The notes below the pieces were generated by a model, which did not search any database, was not told the origin of the DNA, and saw only the letters and a list, made by a program, of their open reading frames with translations. The position numbers and the translations under genes were made by a program. From Maniola hyperantus (lineage: Eukaryota > Arthropoda > Insecta > Lepidoptera > Nymphalidae), in the NCBI RefSeq assembly GCF_902806685.2, contig NC_048552.1, positions 9,699,662 through 9,763,661 on the forward strand: a stretch of DNA of 64,000 nt, in the 5' to 3' direction. Positions 41,848-50,869 of the stretch are shown piece by piece; position 1 is the stretch's first letter, and every line of letters starts with the position of its first letter.

Positions 41848-42280
41848 AAAAAAAAAACGGTCAAGTGCGAGTCAGGCTCGCGCACTGAGGGTTCCGTACT
41901 ACAGTCGTATTTTTTCGACATTTTGCACGATAATTCAAAAAGTATGATGCATAAAAATAAATAAAATCTGTTTTAGAATGCACAGGTAATTCCCTTTCAT
42001 ATGATACCCCACTTGATATAGTTATCTTACTTCAAAAATGGAAAATATTAATAATTATTAGTTCATGACCATAATTTAATTTTTTTGTGTGATGTTTTCA
42101 CAAATTCACAGTTTTCAGATTTTTCCCCGAATGGCTGCTATAAGACCTACCTACCTGCCAAATTTCATGATTCTAATTCAACGGGAAGTACCCTGTAGGT
42201 TTCTTGACAGACAGACAAAAAACAAAGTGATCCTATAAAAGCTCTGTTTTTCCTTTTGAGGTACGGAACCATAAAAACCG
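41848..42280 (+). repeat. Repeat B copy
   Basis: CGGTCAAGTGCGAGTCAGGC, ATTTTTTCGACATTTTGCAC, a shortened GACAGACAGAC run, and the end TTTTGAGGTACGGAACCATA. Confidence 0.85.
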
Positions 42281-43078
42281 CAATAACAGAATGAATAAAT
42301 GAATGAATGCAACTAATGAATGATTTAATCAATGTAACGTAGGTATTATAAAATAGGTTGCATTGATAGGTCCTACATAGAGACACTTGCACGGATTCTA
42401 ATAGGTATTATCTAGGACCTACGACCTACCTTTTGTTCTATCAAAGCATCTAGTAGTCCTAACCACAAGGTTATCACAGCAGAATACAAATATAAATTAA
42501 TATAATTAAATGTCGTGTTAGAAAATGTCATAAAGTACATATTCAAATAAAATTAATAACAACTTTCTATCATCGTGACATCAACTCCAAGGTACTAATT
42601 TTGAGTCCCAAATGGGCGGGAAGTCTTTAACAATTTTCATGAAATATTGTCCTAATAATACACACAGTTTTAAAGTCTATGGCTTTAGATTTATAGCTTA
42701 CATTTGTTTGTCGTGGAGGGAAATTAATATTTCTAAAAATATATGGTTTTTAGTCGTTTGAACCTATGTCTCGTCGAAGGGCGGACGTTATGATGATGTT
42801 TTTAATAGCGAATTATCATTTTTAACGATTTTCTGCGAAAATTAATTGCTGTGTAACTCTAATGTGAATTAATTTTATTTGTGTTTTGTAAATAATTTTA
42901 CATAGATTCGCTGTAGAGAGCCTAATTCATAGATTTTGTCAAATGAATTACCTACTTCTACTACTAGTCTAACTACTACAAACTAGTCGGGCTAACGTCG
43001 ACTAAACACGTGAGTAGAGCCGGTGTGTGATATATGTATAATGGAAATCATTCACGATAGTTTGAACGCTAAAATAGA
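42281..43078. other. No gene seen
   Basis: AT-rich low-copy sequence with short AATGAATG runs at 42290-42325. Confidence 0.45.
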
Positions 43079-43086
43079 TACCTGCC

Positions 43087-43231
43087 CAGTGGCGTGCAGG
43101 TCATAGAGGCATAAATGCACTGTTTACCCGAGTTGTAATAGCTCAATGCATATTTTCATTATGACCTGCCAGTAAACAGATTTCTACCTAACTAATGCCT
43201 ACCCTAGCTTCAAACTCTGTGCACGCCACTG
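43087..43231 (+). mobile_element. hAT-like MITE, 8-bp TSD TACCTGCC
   Basis: 145 bp from CAGTGGCGTGCAGGTCATAG to TGTGCACGCCACTG, flanked by exact TACCTGCC octamers (43079-43086 and 43232-43239). Best-preserved member of the family also found at 25.9 and 30.4 kb. Confidence 0.9.
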
Positions 43232-43454
43232 TACCTGCCTATACTTACCTAAGTAGATAAGTAGGTATGTAGGTGTGCAAAAGGATCTGGTAGCCCAACA
43301 CATTAGTATCTCAATTCAATTCCCAATTATTGGCTTTTAGGTGTGCCAGTTGGGCACAGAGTGTTTCGCCAGTGCCACGTTTATGGAGAAGGACATTAGT
43401 ATCTCAAGATAACTCCTGACGTTTCATCATTATAGAAATGGTTCACGACTCTCC

Positions 43455-43688
43455 GCAATCCATACTAATGTTATAAATGCGAAAGTGTGTCTGTCTGTCT
43501 GTCTGTCTGCCTGCTAGCTTTTCACGGCCCTACAGTTTAACCGATTTTGATGAAATTTGGTACAGAGTTAGCTTACATTCCGGGGAAGGACATAGGCTAC
43601 TTTTTATCCCGGACAATTTAAGAGTTACCACGTGACTTTTGAAAAAGCTAAATCCACGCGGACGAAGTCGCGGGCATCATCTAGTGAG
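43455..43688 (-). repeat. Repeat A1 copy
   Basis: CCATACTAATGTTATAAATG, a GTCTGTCTGTCTGTCTG run, then GCTTTTCACGGCCCTACAGT, TACTTTTTATCCCGGACAAT, and the end CACGCGGACGAAGTCGCGGG. Essentially full length. Confidence 0.85.
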
Positions 43689-43946
43689 AAATAAGTAGGA
43701 CGCAGCAGATTACTTCGAACAAGTTTTCCAGGCCAACAATATAAATGCTTGAAAAAAAAAACCACTTGTACAAGAACATTCCAGTACGATAAGGAGACAA
43801 AGTTGCGGCTAAAAGTAGTGTCATTCAAATGAGGTTTTTAATATTTAATAGTCTTGCGGCATGCAAATGAAACAATAGGATGTCGTGTGACAAACTGACA
43901 GATTGTTATTATTAGTTGAGTCATTCTATTAAGTAGGTACTAAGCC

Positions 43947-44235
43947 GTGATGGCCTAGTGGTTACGACGTCCGCCTTCTATTCGGGAGGTCAGGAGTTCG
44001 ATCCCGGGAAAACACCTCTTTCGGAATTAAGTATGTGCGTTTTAAGAAATTGAATATCACTCCCTTGAGGAAAACATCGTGAGGAAACCTGCCTGCCTGA
44101 GAGTTCTCCATAATGTTCTCAAAGGTGTGTGAAGTCCGTCAATCCGCACTTGGAGAGTGTGGTGGACTATCTCATACTCAGAGGACACCCGTTCTCTGTA
44201 GTGAGCCGGCCGGTTGATCATGATGATGTTTACCT
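43947..44235 (+). mobile_element. SINE1, near full length
   Basis: Head AAGCCGTGATGGCCTAGTGG and GGAGTTCGATCCCGGGAAAA (B box), body GAGAGTTCTCCATAATGTTC and GTAGTGAGCCGGCCGGTTGA, and tail TGATCATGATGATG. Its tail provides the target for the next element. Confidence 0.85.
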
Positions 44236-44466
44236 AAACCTGGTTAGAAAAACTGAGAGACATTGGGGTCCCAAGGTGCTGGAATGGCGAACTCGCACTG
44301 GAAAGCGTATCGTTGGAAGACCTCCCACTAGGTGGACGGACGACATCAGGCGAGTCACAGAGAGCCGCTGGATTCAGGCAGAGACCGTGACGTGTAGAAA
44401 TCTCTACAAGATACCTATGTCTAGCTGTGGACGTTTATCGTACTTAGTTGTTATTGATGATGATGG
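44236..44466 (+). mobile_element. 5'-truncated RTE, 12-bp TSD, in SINE1 tail
   Basis: Encodes HWGPKVLEWRTRTGKRIVGR, then PPTRWTDDIRRVTESRWIQA, and ends in a TGATGATGGTG tail. The sequence TGATGTTTACCT occurs at 44224-44235 and 44467-44478, a 12-bp duplication partly overlapping simple repeats. Shifted after the tryptophan motif, so dead. Confidence 0.8.
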
Positions 44467-44478
44467 TGATGTTTACCT

Positions 44479-45046
44479 TAAACATCGTTGTCGGAAATGT
44501 TAAGGGAAACCTAAACTTTTTCCTAACCACTATCACAGCTTCTAATGTACTTATCTATACTTTAGGTAAACATATCTGATATGAATTACTGCACTGTGCA
44601 TACTGAATCCTCAAGAGTTTTTTTTTACTGGCAACAAAATAAGAGTTTTGTTAAAAAAAGTATCGTGTCCCCCGCAGAATTGTATGCAAATGCATGAGCC
44701 AATAAACAATTATTATAATGAGGGCTCTGTGACCTTTGAAGTGGTAATAGCTCAATTAATTTGTATCAATCTCAATTATTGCCGCAAAAATTATTTTCAA
44801 TATAATTTAATGCAATTTACGACTTAATGACAGAAATTCCAGCCGCTTCACGAAGTTCTTTGGAGTTCCTCAATGCAACGTAAAAATTGAATTTATGTCC
44901 AATTTAGCGACTACAATAAATTACCTACCTAATGTTTTTCTTAGAGCACATCAAGGGATCGTCAAGACTTCTGAGAAGATAAGGGCTTGCAGAAAAAAGG
45001 TTTTCTATCAATGATATCAGGTATTGTCTAAAGGAAGTATAAGTGT
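44479..45046. promoter_or_regulatory. Possible conserved non-coding stretch
   Basis: 44675-44830 has TATGCAAATGCATGA (POU-type octamer), CAATAAACAATTATTAT and several TAAT/ATTA cores, the kind of homeodomain-site cluster seen in insect developmental enhancers. No repeat family covers it. Function is only suggested by motif content. Confidence 0.25.
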
Positions 45047-45102
45047 ATCTAATGTAGATTCTTAGGTGATGTAGATACATCACCTAAGAATCTACATTAG
45101 AT
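45047..45102. repeat. Perfect 56-bp palindrome
   Basis: Two 27-bp arms are exact reverse complements around a 2-bp centre (GA). The left arm begins ATCTAATGTAGATTCTTAGG and the right arm ends CTAAGAATCTACATTAGAT. No inverted-repeat family member was seen elsewhere in the window. Confidence 0.9.
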
Positions 45103-45890
45103 TCTTCATTTCGTAAAACTACGAAACTTGGTTCACCAAATTTTGTAGAGCCTATTATCTCTACTCTCGTGCCATTTTATCTTCTCTGTTACTCATCTCA
45201 GAGCATGAATTAGGTATATTATGTAAAACGTAACTTGTTGATGGTATAAATGTGACATTGTATTCTACAATTTAACAATTCTTTCGACCCCAGGGCTAGG
45301 AACTGTTATCATGTAACATGGATTCTGTTCAAAAGATGTGACGGAAGTTTTTTGTGATTGGAATAAATATTTAAAAAAAAACATTAGATATTGACGAAAT
45401 TAAAAACCCTCAAGCATCTGTAATTAAAGGTCATAATGTCAAACGAGATCTATCTTCTTGAAAGGTTCATCAGAGTATCATGAATAAATATAATGAATAT
45501 TAAAACTGCTGTGGGTGATGCAATCTCTTTAAGAAAGATGTCACAAGTAGATGAAGTCGCAGGCTCGAGCTCGCTGAGCAGAGATAAAAACAATGATAAA
45601 ACGCGGCACTTATCTCTGAAGGCAATCTCACCAGTGACATCTGTCTCATTATATGCAAATGTGCTGCGAGAAGATGGTAATTGCGTTGTTATTGCTTAAT
45701 CAGTAATCACAGATTGGATAGGTCAGGTTTATCGTCTGTGGAAAATTGATAGTTTTTTCCTGGGAAATGGGTTAGTTGCTACTCAACCTCTATGCTGGTT
45801 TTTAACTACAAGACTTGACGATAACAATAGTCTTGATCACCGCCGAAAATTTGCCGCCCTATCGGTGTTTTACAAGGATATATTTCGGAG
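45103..45890. other. No gene recognised
   Basis: A 68-codon frame at 45493 (AVGDAISLRKMSQVDEVAGS) has no recognised relatives. The remainder is AT-rich. Confidence 0.35.
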
Positions 45891-46230
45891 ATTGTGCTCA
45901 GAAGCTGTTCGATCTTGTCTCCCCCCCCCCCCCTCACCTTTCTACCACCGTACCGTCGTACCGTAAGGCACCGGGCTAGTTTCCACCCCTATGTCGTCGA
46001 CAATCCATCAACGCGTACGAAACGTTTGCGTCATCATTCCTTATACGCATTGTTAGGGTCTGGAATACTCTTCCGAGATCAGTGTTTTCTGCCAATTATG
46101 TCCGGGTATCTTTAAAACAAGAGTGAATAGGCGCCTTCTAGGCAACCGCGTCCCATCTTAGGCCACATCATCACTTCCTATCAGGTGTGATCGTGGTCAA
46201 GCGTGCGGCTATAATGAATTTAAAAAAATG
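45890..46230 (+). mobile_element. LINE reverse transcriptase C-terminal remnant
   Basis: Contains FLPPYRRTVRHRASFHPYVV, a DNPSTRTKRLRHHSLY segment and (after frameshifts) an RVNRRLLGNRVPS-like end with stop, characteristic of the C-termini of lepidopteran LINEs. The 3'UTR has CCATCTTAGGCCACATCATC and ends A-rich. A run of 13 C's lies at 45920-45932. Same family as 1.6 kb. Confidence 0.7.
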
Positions 46231-46464
46231 CTAAGTGGAAAGCAATGATGAGGTCAGAAGACGCCTAATCTTGCCTTGAAGGTACTCAAGTTATACGTGA
46301 TGCAAAATACGGACGGTGGAAGCAGGAAGAGCATTTCGCAGTGGTTACTTTAATTATTACCGCAGTAGGTGTCAATTGCTATTCTTATGCAATTTTAATC
46401 AAATCTTGGTGATTCCTCTGTAGAAGACTTCATACAGGATATTCTTCATACAGGACTACCTATA

Positions 46465-46662
46465 GGAAATGATTGAAGCAGTGCGGATTGGCAGACTTCA
46501 CACACCTATGAGAACATTATGGAGAACTCTCAGGCATACAGGTTTCCTCGCGATGTTTTCCTGCGCCGTAAAGCGCACATAACTCCGTTGCGTGCATCGA
46601 ACTGCCGACCTCCCGAATAGACGGCCGAGTTCTTAACCACTAGGCTATCACCGATTGCTTAC
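46465..46662 (-). mobile_element. SINE1, 3' truncated
   Basis: GTGCGGATTGGCAGACTTCA, ATTATGGAGAACTCTCAGGC, TGCATCGAACTGCCGACCTC and CTTAACCACTAGGCTATCAC, the last being the reverse tRNA-like head. Confidence 0.8.
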
Positions 46663-47264
46663 TAGTTTTAAATAAAATGTCTACTAAGAGTAGTAAGTAG
46701 TTTATTAATTTAAAAAATGACTGTCAGTTTCATAATAATACGTAATAAAAGTTGGCGCAAAAATACGTGTAAATAAATGGTCAAATCATTGTATCGTGTG
46801 AATGTATGTGTATGTATGTATGTACACTAATTACTACCGCAGTTACGGAGATGGCTATCGGAGTGTCAACCGTCCCCACGCATGTCTCCCACCATTGTTG
46901 CCTCTTGTTACCACGGAGTCATGACCATTTTGATACGGTAACTGCAGATCGTATGCCGACTGCGATTTTATATTCCAGAGGCGGGAACAGAAACGGGCGA
47001 GTCTCCGGATTTGTTTTTATGTAAGAAGTGCAAACATATACCTTTGTCCTCATAGGTAAGTGTGTTCACTAGCATAGTGTCGCTACACCGCAGGCGCACT
47101 TATTTATTATCTTGCTATTATTTTATTAATTTTTGCTGTGTTTGTTAAATAACTGTTTTCTATTCTAAGAATAAAATAGAATACTATATTATTATTCTTA
47201 CGGTCATTGTAATAAAATACGTGCATATAAAATGCGCTTTCCAAGTTCAGCTCGGGCTCACTTG

Positions 47265-47352
47265 ATTCATCATCAACATGATCAACCCGTAGCCGGCTCA
47301 CTACAGAGTAAGGATCTCAGTATGAGAAGGCTTTGGCCAAAGTCCACCACAG
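47265..47352 (-). mobile_element. SINE1 3' fragment
   Basis: TTCATCATCAACATGATCAA, CCGGCTCACTACAGAGTAAG and TTTGGCCAAAGTCCACCAC: the reversed tail half of SINE1. Confidence 0.7.
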
Positions 47353-47618
47353 TCATATTTTGTGTCTGCCTCTGCGCTTTAGGTCGTTATTTCAAAATGG
47401 CATGTCCATTATATCTTCTGTGACAAAAGTTCGGTCTACATCTTCAAAGCCGTCGAATAAAGAGTGAGTTCCCGCGGCTCACATACAAATTGTTATATGA
47501 GAGCGGCCATTGTCTAGCGTTATCGGCAGCATCAGCAGCATTGCGGTTCCGTGTTCACTTTACACAATGACCACAGTTTGACGACACAGTCATACAAAAA
47601 AACTGTGACAGATATATA
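47353..47618. other. No gene seen
   Basis: Low-copy sequence between a SINE1 piece and repeat B. Confidence 0.4.
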
Positions 47619-47619
47619 A

Positions 47620-47948
47620 AAAAAAAACCGACCAAGTGCGAGTCAGGCTCGCGCAACGAGGGTTCCGTAATACAGTCGTACTTTTTCGACATTTTGCACG
47701 ATAATTCAAAAACTATGATACATAAAAATAAATAAAAATCTGTTTTAGAATTTACGGGTGAAGACGTTTCATATGATACCCCACTTAATATAGTTATCTT
47801 ACTTAGAAAATTGAAAATACTAATTATTAGTTCATGACCACAATTTAATTTTTTGTGTGTGATGTAACCACAAATTCAAGGTTTTCAGATTTTTTCCCGA
47901 ATGTCAGCTATAAGACCTACCTACCTGCCAAATTTCATGGTTCTAGGT
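47620..47948 (+). repeat. Repeat B, 3' truncated
   Basis: GACCAAGTGCGAGTCAGGCT through CTACCTGCCAAATTTCATGG. The last 110 bp of the family, including the GACA microsatellite, are replaced by unrelated sequence. Confidence 0.8.
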
Positions 47949-48109
47949 AACGTATACATGGACACGTCCTAACAACAGTTTTCGGTGTCTATGCTTTCAG
48001 CGCATCTATGCAGTCTCTAGTGACACTTGGAAATGTCGATACTTGTAAAAATGTGTGGAATTTAAATAAAAGTGTATGAAATCGTTTAAACCGAGTTTAC
48101 ATTTAACAG

Positions 48110-48281
48110 TATAAGTCCCGCAAATTGCTATTGCGCTGGAACCATGTCTCATTAACATCGAAATGATGTCATTTTGACGTCAGCTGAAATAAAATATACC
48201 TACCATCAGCTCGAAACTTCATTCTAGTGCTGACGTCACTAAAATGGGGGCCACGCGCATTAGCAATTTGGGGGACTTATA
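48110..48281. mobile_element. MITE F (TATAAGTCCC family), copy 1
   Basis: Left TATAAGTCCCGCAAATTGCT and right AGCAATTTGGGGGACTTATA are inverted repeats. The interior has CCATGTCTCATTAACATCGA and a TGACGTCAGC site twice. The second copy, inverted, is at 56393-56560. The TA-ended termini suggest TA target sites (mariner-like), which is inferred. Confidence 0.8.
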
Positions 48282-48619
48282 CCTAGGTATATTTATCTAC
48301 AGAAGCTCTTTTCATAACCACGATTATCATCTCTTACCATCCGGCAAGCTATAACTGACATAAAAACTAAAGTCTATCTTACGTATGCAAATCAATCTCA
48401 GCTCGGTTTAGCCTCGGGTGCTATTCACAATGAAACAAAGACTGCGACTTGGAAAGGATTACCAAAACCGGAATGTAATTAACTCGAAAGACTCTTAATT
48501 AGTCCCCATTGTAACATGACAAGACAACCGTCAATTTTGATACAACCTCCGATGGACACACTGCTATTACGAAGTACGAACGTTTTTAAATAAATTTAGC
48601 TATCCTAAACTATATTTTT

Positions 48620-48818
48620 ATAGGTGCTGGAATGTAGACCTAGCACCGGAAAGTGCAGCGTTGGAAGACCCCCCACTAGGCGGCAGTCGACACGGCATCA
48701 AACGAGTCGCAGGAAGCCGCTGGATTCAGGCGGCGCAAGAACGTAGTATGTGGAAGTACAAGAGACCTATGTCCAGCTGTGGACGTCTATCGGTTGATAA
48801 TGATGATGTTGATGCTAA
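48620..48818 (+). mobile_element. RTE 3' fragment
   Basis: GGTGCTGGAATGTAGACCTA, AAGTGCAGCGTTGGAAGACC and CGCTGGATTCAGGCGGCGCA (RWIQAAQER), with a TTGATAATGATGATGTTGAT tail. Interrupted frame. Confidence 0.75.
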
Positions 48819-48827
48819 AATAATTCA

Positions 48828-48965
48828 TGGTTCGATTCCCGGCATGCCTAACTTATGTTCGTTTTAAGGAATTAAATATGTCTTGCTTTAACGGTGAAAG
48901 AAAACATTGTGAGAAAACCTGCCTGAGAGTTCTCCATAATGTTCTCAAAGGTGTATGCCATAATG
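48828..48965 (+). mobile_element. SINE1 without most of the head
   Basis: Begins within the B box, ATGGTTCGATTCCCGGCATG, then TGCTTTAACGGTGAAAGAAA and GAGAGTTCTCCATAATGTTC. It follows the RTE tail within 10 bp, so it may be an RTE-SINE composite insertion. Confidence 0.7.
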
Positions 48966-49221
48966 TTCCATATGACTATAGGGCTTATATAGCCCTAGTA
49001 TTTCGAAGTTCCTTAAAACAGAAACCAAATCTGTTCTTATTTCTCTTTATTTTTTTCCAAATTTTTTAGTTTTCCTTGTTTGCTTAAAAGATAAACAAAC
49101 TGCAAAAACCTTCACGGAGAACGCGTAAGCAACGCCATTTGCCCGGTGCTACCGGCCATACCGGCGCGTATCTGGTATCATGATTGCATTGTCAAATCGC
49201 GATAACAAGGTCGTATGGGCC

Positions 49222-49247
49222 GCGTAAGAGATGCACATCTCTTACGC
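49222..49247. repeat. Perfect 12-bp-stem hairpin
   Basis: GCGTAAGAGATG, spacer CA, CATCTCTTACGC. Nearby is ACGCGTAAGCAACGCC (49121) and the CCGG-rich stretch at 49142-49170. No family identified. Confidence 0.7.
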
Positions 49248-49667
49248 ATTTCAGCGAGAAGCTACTTGTTTACCTTTCAAGTAAAATAAGGAAAACTAAA
49301 GTATAGTAACTCGATGATGGCTGTAGCCGTGAGTATTGCAACAACCTAATGTTTTAGCAACAAATCAAATCGGGTCTTTGAAAACGTTTAACTAAATCAT
49401 CATTTCTCTCCGAAAACCTTCGTCTCAGATAATTATAGCCTCAGCAGTCTGCATCTACATTCTACGGTTGTTTTAATACCATGTTTTTTTTTAGAATTGA
49501 AAACTTCTTTAAAGGCGCATTGGGAGATCTTGGTATGGATAAAAACTTCAAGGTCGCATCACTGATATGCTAATGTTAATAGTGCCAGATAGCCGATCGG
49601 AGTGCCGATAGATCTACAACTAAACTGTTGCAATCAGCTTTCTTTACCACGTCCAGACTAAGATTTG

Positions 49668-49992
49668 ACGACCTCTCTGGCGCAGTGGTAAGCGCTGTTG
49701 TCACCTGTTGTCTTATTAGATTAGTGGGAAGTGCCAGCGGGATTTAGGAATTTTATAATATCTAAATTTTTGGTCTGGTCTGGTTAGAGGCTTTGGCCGT
49801 GGCTAGTTGCCACCCTACCGGCAAAGCCGAGCCCCACCAAGCGATATATCGTTCCGGTACGATGCCGTGTAAAAACCATAGGGGTGTGGATTTAATAAAA
49901 ACTGCCATATCCCTTCCAGGTTATCCCGCTTTCATCTTAGACTACATCATCACTTATCACCAGGTGAGATTGCAGTCAAGGACTAACTTGTA
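49668..49992 (+). mobile_element. SINE2, near full length
   Basis: Head GACCTCTCTGGCGCAGTGGT, middle GGCCGTGGCTAGTTGCCACC, and end CACCAGGTGAGATTGCAGTC, then TTGTATGTTAAATAAATA. The B-box region is partly deleted. Confidence 0.8.
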
Positions 49993-50340
49993 TGTTAAAT
50001 AAATATCGATAAACAAATAGTATTTTCAACGATATCGATTGATAGTCCAACCCTATCGCGGCGTCATTGATTGGATTCTTCACTCGTTTTATTGTAGAGA
50101 TTTCGGTCAGCGCTGACCGCCAGATGTCAGGGCAGGTGACGATTACATGCCAATTCACCGACAATTCGTTACCAATTCTCAAAGGATTCGATTTTTTACA
50201 GCCTTTCTGCCGTGTCATCGGATGAAACGATTGTTGATAAGTGGTACATCTGCTTTACCAATAATATTATATGCATATCTATGTACCTAAGTATATTGCT
50301 ACGTATAACTCGATATACGAATTCAGATTTTTGTGCTAAG

Positions 50341-50692
50341 AACGCTCCGCTCTACACGCCACACACGTACCACACATGCTCCACTCACGGTCCATACAGG
50401 CTCCACACACGCTTTTCACATGCAACACACTCATTCCTCACACGCACCATACATTCACCGCAAACACTCCACACGTGCTACAAAAACAGATTCCGACGAA
50501 TTGAGAACCTCCTCCTTTTTTTGAAGTCGGTTAAAAATACTCCACATACGCTCTACTGCTGCCCACGTTCGACACACGCTCCATAAACGCACAACACACG
50601 CACCACACACGCACCACACTCGCACCACACACGCACCACACACGCACCACACATGCACCACACACGCTCTAACAATGCTCCAGTCACGCCAG
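50341..50692. repeat. 11-bp-period minisatellite with a repeat E fragment inside
   Basis: Units such as GCTCCACACAC and ACGCACCACAC repeat with an 11-bp period for about 300 bp; units on the right are more uniform. At about 50488-50538 the array is interrupted by the reverse of the repeat E end, with CCGACGAATTGAGAACCTCC and TTGAAGTCGGTTAAA. Read on the minus strand three units give an 11-residue peptide repeat rich in Cys and Val; this is not considered a gene. Confidence 0.85.
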
Positions 50693-50767
50693 GGCATATA
50701 GTACCTATCTACCTTCCTAGTTAATCCGTATAAAGTTAAATACGTTTTTTTTTTTTTTTTTTTTTTT

Positions 50768-50869
50768 CTTGTCATTATCTGCAATCAGTCGGGGGACTAT
50801 AAGCAGATTTATTGTGCTGAATTTGTTATTGAGAAACGAGGGAGCCATTGGCCACTGCTCCCACGTCCA
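50768..50869 (-). other. LINE 3'UTR and poly(A) junction
   Basis: About 100 bp between the ORF2 stop and the A tail, on the minus strand ending CTGATTGCAGATAATGACAA. No canonical AATAAA is seen; AGATAATG is the nearest. Confidence 0.7.

Noticed and set aside
50455..50784. Cys/Val-rich 109-codon minus frame
   Set aside because: Produced by the 11-bp minisatellite read in frame; no start context or homologue.
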